The notes under the pieces are model-generated. The model was not told the DNA's origin. It ran no database searches and saw nothing but the letters and a program-made list of their open reading frames with translations. Positions 45,119 through 56,138 of a DNA stretch of 64,000 nt are shown here, one piece after another. The position numbers and the translations under genes were made by a program. Source of the stretch: Lecanosticta acicola. Its lineage: Eukaryota > Ascomycota > Dothideomycetes > Mycosphaerellales > Mycosphaerellaceae. The stretch is from NCBI GenBank assembly GCA_963674455.1, contig CAVMBE010000060.1, positions 108,583 through 172,582 of the forward strand, written 5' to 3'. Position 1 is the first letter of the stretch. Each line of letters starts with the position of its first letter.

Positions 45119-45653
45119 TACCTGGGATATGCGCTTGCAGGCGCGTTTTTGGCGGCATTGTTTTTGCTCTTGATTGGCATTGATGGGAAAAGTTTTGATC
45201 GCGACGCATTGCATGCACCAGTCTGTGGATGTGCCTGTGCATATGGTGCTTAAGAGCCGCCGGGCTGGAGGTTGCATTTGTCTACTTTTTTGGTTTGGAG
45301 CGGAGGGATTTGGGGGGGGTTGAGGGGGGGAGTGTGTACGTTTTGTGTTGTTGTTGGTGCTTCTTCTTGACTGTCTGTCGCTGTGCGGCGGGGGGTTGGA
45401 GGGGGTTCTTTCTTGATAGAGTGGATGATGAAAGCAAAAATTTCGAGACTTGCCATCTCGGTCAACGACGAAGCGTACCGTTCCTTTCGTTCTGTCTGTT
45501 TTCTTCATCCTCATCTGATCCATCCTGACATTAGAGAGCACGTGTTTCGACTCGTTGGCCACCACTTGCCCTACTCGATTTTTACATCTTCCGTTCTCTC
45601 CGGGGATTATTTCTGGCCACGGAAGTTTTCTCGCACCTGCCTTGTTTGTGAGG

Positions 45654-45684
45654 GGTAAGGTAAGGTAAGGTAAGGTAAGGTAAG
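45654..45684. repeat. (GGTAA)n minisatellite
   Basis: Six GGTAA units in a row. The unit is not the TTAGGG telomere repeat of ascomycetes. Confidence 0.9.
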
Positions 45685-45995
45685 GGAGGGTACACATGAT
45701 GGATGAATTCACATGCCGCCTAAAACGGGAACGACTCCCCGATTTCGGCCGCATGGCTTTTCGATATCGGTGCGGTGCGGTTCTGGACGTGCATTCCCGC
45801 TATAGATATCCATTACATAGAGACCAGGAAAACGACAAACACCACGAAATACTTATTGTCTGATTTCATCACAACAGCCACAAGCAAAGACCCAACCAAA
45901 TGACAACTCTATAAAAAAAAAACAAAAAAAATCTTCCATTTCCTTGGATTTCAAAATCGCAGGCGGGCAGACAGCTAGATACCTTAGCTAGTAGC

Positions 45996-47681
45996 ATGGC
46001 GACCCCTCCTCCTCCTCGTGATGGAGGCGAAAAGAGAAAGAATGACCTCCTCGCGCAGACCTGGGATATCATCATCATCGGCACGGGCGCCGCGGCGCTC
46101 TCGGCTGCCCTATCAGCCGCCACCACCACCTCCACCACCACCACGACAACATCATCAACAACAACAACAACAAAAACGACAGCGACAGCGAAACCGAAAA
46201 TTCTGCTCGTGGAGAAGGCGCCGCGAGAGTGGGCAGGGGGCAACGGCTTCTTCACGGCGGCGGCATATCGGACTCGGCACGAGGGCCTAAGCGATCTGCT
46301 GCCGCTGGTATCCAACGTGCCGGCGCCGCTCGCGGAAAAGATTGATCTGCCGCCATACACGGCGGCGGATTTCAGGGGGGATCTGGAGAGGGTGACGGGG
46401 GGGAGGAGTGATGAGACGTTGGGGGGGTATTTGGTGGGAGAGTCGTTGGACGTGGTGAGGTGGTTGAGAGAGGTCGGGGGCGTGGATTGGTGGTTGAGTT
46501 TTCGGCGGCAGGCGTATGAGGTGGATGGACGGTGGCGGTTTTGGGGTGGGTTGCATTTGACGGTGCAGGATGGGGGCAAAGGGTTGATTCGGAACCTATT
46601 GGACGCGGTGAGGAGGCATGGGTGTGAGATTTCGTATGAGACGTGTGCGAGGGGATTGATGACGGATGCGAGCGGGAGGAGGGTCGTGGGCGTGGAGGTG
46701 GAAAGAGGAGGGGAGAGATATGAGTTGCGGGCGAGTAGTGTTATTCTGTGCGCTGGGGGCTTTGAGGCGAATCCGGAATTGAGGAAGAAATGGATGGGTC
46801 CTGGGTGGGAATTGGCGCATACGCGAGGAACGCCGTACAATACTGGGGATATGCTCGCTGCGGCGATCGAGCTTGGAGCAAAGACCGTGGGCGATTTCAG
46901 TCCGAGCGGTTGCCATAGCGTTGCGTGGGATGCGGATTCTCCCAAGCATGGAGGTGATCGAGACAAGACGAACGAGTTCACGAAGTCTGGATACCCGCTT
47001 GGGTTGATGTTGAATGCCGAAGGGAAACGCTTCGTCGATGAGGGAGTGGACCTGCGCAATTATACGTACGCCAAGTTCGGCAGGGCGATTCTGGAGCAGC
47101 CTGAAGGTGTTGCGTTTCAGGTTTGGGATAGAGATGGTCAGCAGTGGCTTCGAAGTGAAGAGTATCGGGATGAGATTGTACGCAAAGTCCAAGCGGATAG
47201 CGTGGAGGAGCTGGCAGACAAGTTGCGGGCGGATGGGCTGAAGGCAGCAGATGAGTTCGTGAAGACGATCGAGGAGTACAATGAAGCGGTCGAGGCTCAC
47301 AGGCGCGAGCGTCCCGAGATCAGGCTAAATCCGGCCATCAAGGATGGGCTCTCGACGCAATCCTCGTCCAGATCGCTGCCATTGGCGAAGTCGAACTGGG
47401 CAATCCCCATCCGGAAGCCGCCTTTCGTTGCGGTAAAAGTGACATGTGGAATCACGTTCACGTTTGGAGGGTTGGCGATCAATGGGGAGAATGCAGCGGT
47501 ACTCGGCGAGGATGGAAGGGAGATTGAAGGGCTGCACTGCGCGGGAGAGATGGTCGGAGGGCTGTTCTATGGCAACTACCCGGGAGGCAGTGGCTTGACG
47601 GCGGGTGGCGTTTTTGGCAGGAGGGCAGGACGAGCGGCGGCCACGAGGGCACAGGAGCAGTCGCGTGGGCAGACGTTGTGA
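45996..47681 (+). CDS. FAD_binding_2 oxidoreductase (fumarate reductase/tricarballylate dehydrogenase-like)
   Basis: 561 aa, no intron. The FAD-binding beta-alpha-beta unit begins WDIIIIGTGAAALSAALSAA (third motif glycine replaced by Ala) and resumes at KILLVEKAP; between them (residues 42-66) lies an almost pure Thr/Ser stretch encoded by ACC/ACA repeats. Then GGNGFFTAAAYRT, RRHGCEISYET, SVILCAGGFEANPELR, and the C-terminal flavin-binding block GLHCAGEMVGGLFYGNYPGGSGLTAGGVFGRRAG. The FAD_binding_2 fold suits succinate/fumarate, tricarballylate (TcuA) or ketosteroid dehydrogenases; the substrate cannot be decided here. No signal peptide or C-terminal peroxisomal signal. The GC-rich, G-heavy codon use at 46370-46750 differs from the neighbours. 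Confidence 0.88.
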   Translation: MATPPPPRDGGEKRKNDLLAQTWDIIIIGTGAAALSAALSAATTTSTTTTTTSSTTTTTKTTATAKPKILLVEKAPREWAGGNGFFTAAAYRTRHEGLSDLLPLVSNVPAPLAEKIDLPPYTAADFRGDLERVTGGRSDETLGGYLVGESLDVVRWLREVGGVDWWLSFRRQAYEVDGRWRFWGGLHLTVQDGGKGLIRNLLDAVRRHGCEISYETCARGLMTDASGRRVVGVEVERGGERYELRASSVILCAGGFEANPELRKKWMGPGWELAHTRGTPYNTGDMLAAAIELGAKTVGDFSPSGCHSVAWDADSPKHGGDRDKTNEFTKSGYPLGLMLNAEGKRFVDEGVDLRNYTYAKFGRAILEQPEGVAFQVWDRDGQQWLRSEEYRDEIVRKVQADSVEELADKLRADGLKAADEFVKTIEEYNEAVEAHRRERPEIRLNPAIKDGLSTQSSSRSLPLAKSNWAIPIRKPPFVAVKVTCGITFTFGGLAINGENAAVLGEDGREIEGLHCAGEMVGGLFYGNYPGGSGLTAGGVFGRRAGRAAATRAQEQSRGQTL

Positions 47682-49008
47682 AGCGCAGCATCCAAGTAAG
47701 CTATCTCGCACTCGTGTAGGTAGGTAGTAAGAGTGGTATGCCTGTCGTCCACGAGGCGTCGAGCAAGCATCCCATGGTCGTCGAGGCCAATGGGCATTGC
47801 AGAAATGCAAGGGCGAGCAAGTCCGAGGTAGAATTTGCTCCGACCCTTTCTTGGGTTCATCTCAGTGATATCACGGTGATATTGGACATGTATGGTGAAG
47901 ACGGCGGGCAGGGAGGCTCGAGGTAGATGAAGTCTTGCGCTCGGATCGGATGGGATTCGGGATTCGGGATTCGGGCGGGCGAGCTTGGCTAAGGTAACTT
48001 GAAGGTATGCGCCACTGGCCAGAGCGGAGAGACGTGCACGTGCCCACGCAGCCCGATCGGGAAGCCGCTCAGATCCTGCTCGCGGCCTGGAGCCACTCAC
48101 AGCTGGAGATTCCGAGCGAAGGCGTCCGCTCGAACCTTGTTGATCGAGGCGTTGATGATCGAGGTGCTGATCGGGGGTGTGGGAAGCGCGCATTGCGTGG
48201 CGACGCTCTCGTGAGAAATCCGGAAAGACCGCCGCGCAAAGCAGGATAGCGAGCAGGATATCGGGCATCCCGCGGCTGCGGTACCATACTACCAATGTAA
48301 TAATGTAGGATAGATGATGGATCACATTCGTGTGTGCTGCCCGTGCTGCCTGTCACCGGTTGCACCGCGAGCGAGAGCAGAGCACAGGAGCACAGAGGGC
48401 AGCAGCTGCAGGCGAGCGCTTGTGATTGGCAGCGCAGTTGACGGCGGAAATTGGTTGCAGCGCTCAAGCCAACCGCTCCCCGGCCGACCTCACTTCACCT
48501 CACGACCCTGACCACTACTCCCCAGCAGCACCACACACCACCACCTGCTGCCGCACCCTCTCACCAGCGCGTCCACTGCCACGGCAGCAACCACCGCGGC
48601 CGCATCCCCCCTCCACCACCGCGACATCATCTCCGCCACCCTCGCACGCTCCCGTCGCACGCGCGCCCGTCCTGCCCTGCCCTGCCCTGCCCTGCCCTGC
48701 CCTGCACCGGAGCACAGCCGCTCTGCGTCTTGCCTCCACGCCCGCTCGACGACTCGACCTGGCGCGAGCTTGTGTTTGTCCTCCGACACCACACTGCGTC
48801 GTCGCCACATCCCATACACCACCGCCGCCACCACCATCGCTGCCGTCACCTGACCATACCCTCTCGCTCGCCCATACACCGACGTTCGTCCACGCTGCTC
48901 GCCCCCTCGGCGACCTCGACTTGGTCAACACAATCTCCGCCATCTCCACATCCCTCCGCACAACTCAGGCACACCGCGAATGCTCCGTCACAACACCGAG
49001 CGCGCCCA
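47682..49008. promoter_or_regulatory. Intergenic and CT-rich leader of the PSR1-type gene
   Basis: 1.3 kb. 48470-48960 is strongly C-rich and contains a CCTGC repeat; three GGGATTC units lie at about 47950-47972. Open frames here on both strands are low in complexity and were not called. Confidence 0.45.
48671..48705. repeat. (CCTGC)7 minisatellite
   Basis: Seven perfect units. Confidence 0.95.
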
Positions 49009-50964
49009 ATGAGTCAATCGGGCCTTCAGCCCAACACAGAAGGGCCTGGACAGGGTAAGTATCATTGTTCAGCGAAACACTTGAGCAGCGCGCAGCAGAC
49101 AGCAGACAGCAGGCAGCAGATAGCGGGCAGATAGCAGGCAGCAGGCAGCAGACCGCGCAGCGCGGGCGAGTGGCAGTCGTGAGGTCGCACAGCAAGCCCT
49201 GCTCTCGACGAAGAGGATACATAGACGTACATGGCTTATGGATGCAAGAGAATCTGCTGACACTCATGCTATTAGGCTCTTCCGCGACAGCGCAGACGTT
49301 CGTACCTCCACCGAGGACCTCCTCGCGTGAGTTGCCGCTGGCCTCAGATGCGGGTAGTTCGCAGAATGCCGCATCTGCACCGGTAGCAGACATGTCGGGA
49401 GGCTCTCCGGGCACCTCCTCAACCCTCGCTACTCCTTCACAGCCCCCTGCAGAGGCCACTTCGAACACTATGTCTGGTGACTCAGGGAAGCCAAAGGCCG
49501 AAAGCATTGGACGAGGTTCAAAGCGCAGCTTGCGACTTGGCAGAGACCGGAGTAAGCGAGGAGAGGAGCCAAATGAGAAGTCGCCGCGGCCGAATCCAGA
49601 AGAGCAGCCCAAGCCGAAGAAGAAGGGTGGCCTGCTCTCCTTGCTCTGCTGCACTGCAGGCGACGAAGTCCCCGATGTCGGCCAACAAGATCTTGCTCAG
49701 CCCGCAAAGCCAGCTACCAAACCACAACCTACAAGAGCCCAACAGCCTCAGTCACAGCAGCGGCCCCAGAACGATAGCCAGACAGACACCAGTGCGACGC
49801 AGGATTCCAAGGATGTAGTCGATGAGAAGACGGGTCAGAAGCACGCAGCGGCAGATGGATCAAAGTCGGATTCAAGGCAGCGGGCTTCTGAGAACGAGAA
49901 TCTGTCCAGCAGTGATCCGGCTGATAAGCAAACCACGAGCGCAGATCAGGCGAGCCCGGATGCGTCACGAGCGCCTGAGACGACTGCTCTGCACCCTCCA
50001 CCGATCGTCACTTCGGGGCCATCCAGTGCAGCCGGCGCGAGCTTAACAACACCGCCTTCTGTGGAAGTCCAAGCTCCAACGCCTACCGTAGTCCAATCAG
50101 AAGAGGACCCGATCTTTGACCGGACTGTCGATCAGAAGAAGCTCGATGAAGATATCGAGATGAAAGACTCGGTGCCAATGGGCGAAGCAGAGGCGAAAGA
50201 GATCAGAGAGGAGCTGGAGCAGAAAGGCGAATCGTCCACCGGACCATATGTCACTGCTCTCCCTGGGCCTCCATCACATCCACCACCCCGTACTTCCCAG
50301 GAAAACAAGACGCCCAGCGTGAACACGGACGCCAGTACTCCAGAAAATAGAGGTCAATGGTTGCTCCCGCCGATACAACCGGAACTGCGTGGTCGAAAGT
50401 GCCTGGTCTTGGATCTTGACGAGACCTTGGTCCACAGCAGTTTCAAGGCAAGTCTACTAGGGATGATTTGTCATTTGCTACTCGGCTGACCACTTTTTGT
50501 AGATTCTACATCAAGCCGACTTCACAATCCCAGTCGAAATTGAGGGACAGTATCACAACGTCTACGTCATAAAGCGGCCGGGCGTTGATGCCTTCCTCAA
50601 GCGAGTGGGAGAGCTGTACGAGGTTGTCGTTTTCACGGCATCTGTCTCCAAATACGGCGATCCACTGCTCGATCAGCTTGACATCCACGGCGTCGTGCAC
50701 CATCGGTTATTCCGCGAAAGCTGCTACAACCACCAGGGCAATTACGTCAAAGATCTGAGCCAGGTCGGCCGAGCGCTCAAGGACACGATCATCATCGACA
50801 ACTCGCCCACCAGCTACATCTTCCATCCCCAGCATGCTGTGCCAATCAGTAGCTGGTTCAGCGATGCGCACGACAACGAGCTCTGCGATCTCATCCCAGT
50901 ACTGGAAGACCTTGCAGGGCCCAAGGTCCAAGATGTCAGCATGGTCCTCGATGTTGCTCTGTGA
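49009..50964 (+). CDS. PSR1: PSR1/PSR2-type plasma-membrane phosphatase (SCP/NIF family)
   Basis: Exons 49009-49054, 49276-50447 and 50503-50964; 559 aa, phases consistent. Intron 1 (221 bases) contains imperfect CAGCAGG repeats. Intron 2 is GC-AG: AAG|GCAAGT, branch GGCTGAC, TTGTAG. The catalytic HAD domain starts RKCLVLDLDETLVHSSFK (DxDxT nucleophile), then IPVEIEGQYHNVYVIKRPG, VVVFTASVSKYGDPLLDQLD, IIIDNSPTSYIFHPQHAVPI, SWFSDAHDNEL. A long disordered Gln/Ser/Pro region precedes it. The motif KKKGGLLSLLCCTAGDE near residue 139 is a likely palmitoylation site; yeast Psr1 carries its cysteines at the extreme N-terminus. Psr1/Psr2 with Whi2 act in general stress and sodium responses at the plasma membrane. 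Confidence 0.93.
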
Positions 50965-51673
50965 TGATGCAGCTGGCTGGTAACGAGTTCCCTTACCACA
51001 CTACTGATTGAGGTGTTTGTACGATGGATCACCCGGTGGCACTTCTCGCTTACCTGACACGGTCGACTGAGATACCCTTTTCGCTTCTGTATACGCGATT
51101 CAGACGGAATGCATAATTAGACCTTTACGACTTCGGAGCAGCTTGTCCGACTACATCGACAAAGCTTGGTCGCCACGGCGCAGACGCTTTATTCGACACA
51201 GCATGAGCGCGGAAACCCCATACATTGTACAGGATAGCTCGCATCCATCGTTTGCTCGGCAAGACGGCCTCCTTCTCCACCCATCGAGACGACACTGCAA
51301 CAACCCAGACATCCTTCAATACCCTGTCGAGCGTTTACGGAGCAAACTGGCGCAACACGGAAGACCGATCACACCGTCACCGATCTGGAAGGCACGGAGA
51401 AAAATTGCTCGCATTTTGCGTTTGCGCGTTGCATGGCAGTCAGTGCATTTCCACTGCTGAAGGTATGCGTTTTCTTTTGTTATTGGTTTTCAGCGAGCAG
51501 GGCAGCACGAGCAGTAGCACGCAGCAGCAGCAGCAGCAGCAGCGAGCGGGCATAAGAAGTATAGTGTTTTTGTTTTGTTGTTTTTAATCAACCCGCCTGG
51601 GCAAGAAGGGGGCCATGGAGCTGTGAAAGATACCTTGCTTGTTCTGTCCTGACCACATCAAAATGGGAAAATG

Positions 51674-51699
51674 GGATGGATGGATGGATGGATGGATGG
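51674..51699. repeat. (GGAT)n microsatellite
   Basis: Six GGAT units. Confidence 0.9.
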
Positions 51700-51802
51700 G
51701 TTGTCCATTTGGAATAGGCTCGTTCAAAAAGCGAAGAGAATACGGGGTTCCTTCTTCCGTGTATCACCACCTGAGCATGCAAGCCATCAAAGAGAGCAGC
51801 GG

Positions 51803-51804
<2 letters not shown>

Positions 51805-51848
<44 letters not shown>
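51805..51848. repeat. (AC)22 microsatellite
   Basis: Uninterrupted AC run of 44 bases. Confidence 0.95.
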
Positions 51849-53185
51849 CATTCAACAGGTTTCATTCATGACTGCCGGCATGCTCGCCACGTCAGTGTCA
51901 GGCGTACTAATCTCAGGGCACGTATTCCATACTGCTTGCTGCAATGAACCAAGGTATGTATGTATGTATATATATCTTCCACTCGCCGAGTCAAAATTCG
52001 ATTGAACCATTTCAACGAAGCAACCGAACCAACCAACCAAACATGGCGCAAACCCGCTCTCCACAAGGACCAGAACAAGAACCAGAACCAGACCGAGCAC
52101 CACCCCGAGCACGAGCACGAATACCTTTGTTTCCGCGCATACCGGTGGGGGGAATCGCAACGCCTTTCCCCCTCCACCCTTTCTGGCGGTCACCGAATGA
52201 TGAGCGATTATTGCTTGGGGCTTTTCGCGGATGGATTTTCCCGGGGGATGGTGATGAGGATGAGGATGAGTGTTTGGAGCAGCAATTCGAAGAAAGAGAA
52301 AAAGAAGAGTCTGGATCTGGATGTGGATCTGCGAGCGAGGACTTTGCTGGGGTAGGGCAGCATACTTCTTTTTTCTTTTCTTTTTCTTTTCCTATTGTGG
52401 GGCCTTCGGAGTTGGCGGTGGAGGATCGATCGCCTTGTGGTGCTGGTGCTGGTGCTGGTGGGGAGGGGTGTATTCCGCCTCCTTCGTTTGGGACGAGGGA
52501 GTAGGAGGAGGGGGATTGGTGGTGGTGGAGCTTTGACGGCCTTTGGGGAAAAGGCAGCGTTGAGCGGGCGTGTGTGTGCTGGGGTGTTTTTTTCGCTCGG
52601 CTTTTGTCATTGTTGTTGTGTTGTGTATAGAAACGTATATACATATGTCCTCATCGGTCTGTACGTCCTCTCTTCTAAACCTTACCTTTGCTTTTTTTTT
52701 TCTTCTTTCCATATATGTTCTGGGCCTACATGTATGAAACGGCGGGACGGGGCTTCCAATGTCACTTACTTATCGATTCTCCAAGACCTGAGCTTCTTGG
52801 TGTTGGTCTTGGTGTTTCAAGGTTCCTAGGATTGCCAGCAACCGCCTAGAAGATCTAGCGACGATCCCGCGTTGGGGTTGATAGATCGTGAGGGAGAAAG
52901 AGGGATGGCAGGATCCGAACATTGAACATTAATGGCAATTGCTGATGATGGCCTGAGGAATCCCCCCCTCATGCAAGTCGGACCAGCACCAGCGACGTAC
53001 CAGGAAGCGCTCAGTGAAGGCGTGTACATGTCCCATCCACGATCTCCTCTCATTGGACAACAAGTCGGCTAGTCGGCCTTTTCGTGGTTTGTGGTCTGGC
53101 TCTGTATATGGTGCTGCTACAGGGGAGTTTGTTAGCATTCTACTCTGTGAGAAACACCCCACAACTAAACATCGGCGATCCATAG

Positions 53186-53446
53186 ATGGATCAAGCACCA
53201 CAGGGCGACCAGCTCCAGCGCGACCTCAAAATTCCAGTAGCCACTGGCAGCAACTCGTCCCTCCCCTGGTTCTGGCACATCTGCCTCCGCTACATTTCCT
53301 GTTTAGAGTTTGCCATAATCTCCTCATTCGGCTATCGAGCTTTCAGCGAACTTAGCTACGATCCTGTACACATATTGGGATTTGCGGTTTGTCACGTTGC
53401 GGATTCGTGTATCATCAGTACGTTGGTCTTTCCAACGGCGGAGTGA
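53186..53446 (+). CDS. Candidate small membrane protein (86 aa)
   Basis: ATG 53186 starts a frame with a hydrophilic N-terminus (MDQAPQGDQLQRDLKIPV) and a hydrophobic middle (WFWHICLRYISCLEFAIISS; VHILGFAVCHVADSCII). A GTACGT donor at 53418 suggests it might continue into a further exon that I could not place. No family recognised; it may be a remnant. Confidence 0.25.
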   Translation: MDQAPQGDQLQRDLKIPVATGSNSSLPWFWHICLRYISCLEFAIISSFGYRAFSELSYDPVHILGFAVCHVADSCIISTLVFPTAE

Positions 53447-53897
53447 TCCGCTTGTTCCTGCTGAGAGGACAGATGAGGGCAATAGGAAGCTTGTGCGCCG
53501 CAGACGGTGCTGGGAGGCGATGATACGAGGCTGAATACCGGGGCCCGGCGTTGGAGGTGAGAGTGGTGATCAGATGCTGGAGCGCAAGGTGCCTCGTTGT
53601 GATGATGGTCTCGCAGCTCGGCCTCACTTGCATCGAAGACATAGGATCCTGGAGAGCCACACTATCTTGGGGATACTGTAGCTTGGTAGCCATGAGGCGA
53701 AAGCGACATCTCTGCATGTTTGTGTCGACGTTTGAGGTTTGAGGTCCCCTCGTCTGATGTCTGTCCACTAGCGCAAACTTTATTTCGGAGCTCGGCACGT
53801 GCTTGTAATCGCGAGTCATGAGCTTCGATCTTGCTACCTCACATCAAATGTGTTCGAAACTCAGCATCCCCACCAACCTCAGCCTTTTCCGATCAAG

Positions 53898-56138
53898 ATG
53901 GACGAGCCGTCGCTGAAGCGCAAGTTCCAAGGCGCTGGAAACGGGCCTCACAAGGCACCGAAGATGGCAGGCGGCGGCGGAGGAAAGATGTCGTTCGCGC
54001 AGAAGATGATGGCGAAGATGGGCTACAAGGAAGGCGAAGGTCTCGGCAAGGAAGGCGATGGGATCGTGGATCCGATCCAAGTCAAACTGCGACCCCAAGG
54101 AGCGGGCGTGGGCGCAGTGAAGGAGAGAACCGAACAGTACAAGCAGGAGCAGCGCCGGGCTGCCGAGAAGCGCGGCGAGGAGTATGAAGATAGCAGTGAA
54201 GAAGAGCGCAAGGCGCGGAAAGAGAGGAGGAAGAAGTCGTCACAAGCGGGAGGGCGCGTGCTGGGGAGCGGGACAAGTACACCAGGAGGAGGCGCACGGA
54301 AGCCCAAGACCAAGTACAGGACCGCGGCCGATGTACAGGCTGTCGCGCCGGGACTCGACGTGCCGCCGCAGATGCTAAGCTCGATTGTCGACGCGACTGG
54401 CACCTCGACGAAGACGCTCACAAGCGCTGCTGGACTGATGACCCCAATCGGAGTACCGGCCGAGTCGGAAGCCGAGAAGATTGCCAAGAGAGAGCGCATG
54501 GAGCTTGAGGCTTTCATTGAAGCGTGGCGCGGAATCCAAGAGCAGAAGATTTATGTTGAAGAGCAAGCTGGCCAGCTCCAAGTCGAAGTGGATCAAGAAA
54601 AGGAAGACCTGGAGAAATTGCAGGCCATTGCGGAGGCAATTGAAAATCTAAAATTGACAGCATCTTCTGGCACTTCCAGCATGGATTATGAGCCCGAATG
54701 GAACGCAATTATTACGTCGCTGGAGAAAGTTCAACTTGAGCACAAACACGACCTCGAGCGTTATGCGCTCTCAGAAGCCGCGTTAGGCGCGCTTTGTCCG
54801 CTTTTCAAAAAGCAGATTGCGAATTGGGAACCTCTAGACCTCCCAGAGTTTCTGGTTGTCGACCTACAGCGCATAAGACTGATACTCGGACTCGCTCCCC
54901 TTGACGAAGTAGTTTCCAACCGCACACATGCGGAACTCGATGAAGATTATGGTAGGTCGCGCAGGCAAAAGGCAACTACGACCTACGAAAGTATGATTTA
55001 CACCATCTGGCTGCCGAAGCTTCGAACTACCATCACGAACTGGGATGTCCTCAACCACACTCCATTGACAACACTAGTCCACGCTTGGCGACCACTTTTG
55101 CCTGCCTTCATCTACAGCAACTTGATCGACCAGCTTATTGTTGGAAAGCTGAGCGACGCTTTGCAAAAATGGGACCCCAGGAAGCGCAGTCATCATCACA
55201 AGACTGTCAGTGTCAAGTACGCAGAACCGCACACCTGGCTTTTCCCGTGGCTGCCATATCTGCCTCCATATCAGCTGGATCCGAAAGCCTCTTCTAGCCT
55301 TCTTACAAATCTGAAGCGCAGGCTTCGGCATGTTCTTGATGGTTGGGACGTTGCGTCAGGCGTTCTGTCGGGACTCATGGAATGGCGAGAATTGCTGCAT
55401 TCGGAGCTTGATCATGTTCAGGTCAGGCATTTGCTACCCAAGCTTGCGAGGCATCTTTCTCAATACTTTGAGGTCGATCCGTCGGACCAGGATCTGACGC
55501 CGCTTGAGAATGTGCTTCTTTGGCAAAGCTACTTCAAGACCGAGGTGCTTGCACGGCTGCTGGCGGCCGAGTTCTTCCCCAAGTGGCTTGCGACGCTCCA
55601 TTTGTGGCTGAGTAGTGGGGAGGCAAATTTCGAAGAAGTCGGGCAGTGGTTTACATGGTGGAAGCAGCAAATCCCGGGAAAGATCAGTTCGATGCCTGAC
55701 GTGGCCAAGGAATGGCAGAAGGGCGAGGAGATGATCAACCGAGCACTCGATCTCCAGGATGAGGGTAGACCTATCAGCGAGCTGAGCGCGCCTGCTGCTG
55801 GACCAGCGCGGCCCATTGCCAAGGAGGTCAGCAAGAAGCTCGAGGCCCAAGTTGCAGCGGAACAGAGGGGACCTTCTCGCCATGAGGTGGAACAGGATTT
55901 CAAGGATGTGGTTGAGGCTTGGTGTGCTGAGCAAGACCTTACAATGGTTCCGTTGCGAGAAGCGCATACCGCGACCGGACTCCCGCTGTTCCGAATCACC
56001 GCCAGCGCTACCGGCAAAGGTGGGGTCATCGTGTACCTCAAGGGCGACGTCGTCTGGGCGCAGAAGAAGGGCGACCGAACCCAATTTGAGCCGGTGGGTT
56101 TGGAGGAGAAGCTGGTCGAGCGTGCCGAAGGAAAGTAG
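53898..56138 (+). CDS. NTR1: Spliceosome-disassembly G-patch protein (TFP11/TFIP11, Ntr1 family)
   Basis: 746 aa, intronless, from ATG 53898 (MDEPSLKRKFQGAGNG). The G-patch lies at residues about 31-75 (MSFAQKMMAKMGYKEGEGLGKEGDGI, then PIQVKLRPQGAGVGA). After an Arg/Lys/Glu-rich region come the markers of the TFIP11/Ntr1 family: KPKTKYRTAADVQ, the coiled stretch QLQVEVDQEKEDLEKLQ and the GCFC helical domain (about 290-600; LVVDLQRIRLILGLAPL, YESMIYTIWLPKLRTTI, FIYSNLIDQLIVGKLSDAL, HTWLFPWLPYLP). Near the end there is a double-stranded-RNA-binding-like segment (LPLFRITASATGKGGVIVYL). The G-patch activates helicase Prp43 to release the lariat intron. Nuclear. Confidence 0.94.
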   Translation: MDEPSLKRKFQGAGNGPHKAPKMAGGGGGKMSFAQKMMAKMGYKEGEGLGKEGDGIVDPIQVKLRPQGAGVGAVKERTEQYKQEQRRAAEKRGEEYEDSSEEERKARKERRKKSSQAGGRVLGSGTSTPGGGARKPKTKYRTAADVQAVAPGLDVPPQMLSSIVDATGTSTKTLTSAAGLMTPIGVPAESEAEKIAKRERMELEAFIEAWRGIQEQKIYVEEQAGQLQVEVDQEKEDLEKLQAIAEAIENLKLTASSGTSSMDYEPEWNAIITSLEKVQLEHKHDLERYALSEAALGALCPLFKKQIANWEPLDLPEFLVVDLQRIRLILGLAPLDEVVSNRTHAELDEDYGRSRRQKATTTYESMIYTIWLPKLRTTITNWDVLNHTPLTTLVHAWRPLLPAFIYSNLIDQLIVGKLSDALQKWDPRKRSHHHKTVSVKYAEPHTWLFPWLPYLPPYQLDPKASSSLLTNLKRRLRHVLDGWDVASGVLSGLMEWRELLHSELDHVQVRHLLPKLARHLSQYFEVDPSDQDLTPLENVLLWQSYFKTEVLARLLAAEFFPKWLATLHLWLSSGEANFEEVGQWFTWWKQQIPGKISSMPDVAKEWQKGEEMINRALDLQDEGRPISELSAPAAGPARPIAKEVSKKLEAQVAAEQRGPSRHEVEQDFKDVVEAWCAEQDLTMVPLREAHTATGLPLFRITASATGKGGVIVYLKGDVVWAQKKGDRTQFEPVGLEEKLVERAEGK

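Larger units (their letters stand above)
44726..45995. other. Intergenic, microsatellite-rich
   Basis: 1.27 kb without a gene. Besides the two repeats listed separately it has G-rich (45310-45410) and T-rich segments on this strand. Confidence 0.5.
50965..53185. other. Intergenic, microsatellite-rich
   Basis: 2.2 kb. Holds GCA (51523-51543), GGAT and AC repeats, and G/T- and pyrimidine-rich blocks at 52330-52720. A 153-codon frame from ATG 52043 is present but low in complexity. Nothing is called with confidence. Confidence 0.45.

Noticed and set aside
45654..45684. GGTAA repeat as an internal telomere tract
   Set aside because: Ascomycete telomeres are TTAGGG; a pentamer of GGTAA is a plain minisatellite.
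48426..49134. Overlapping plus-strand frames of over 200 codons rich in Pro, His and Ser, and their minus-strand counterparts
   Set aside because: They translate a C-rich leader with the CCTGC repeat; the real start of the downstream phosphatase is at 49009 in a frame supported by splicing.
52043..52504. 153-codon frame starting at an ATG
   Set aside because: Built from Gln-Glu-Pro and Gly-Ala repeats in a microsatellite-rich stretch with similar-sized frames on the opposite strand; no domain.
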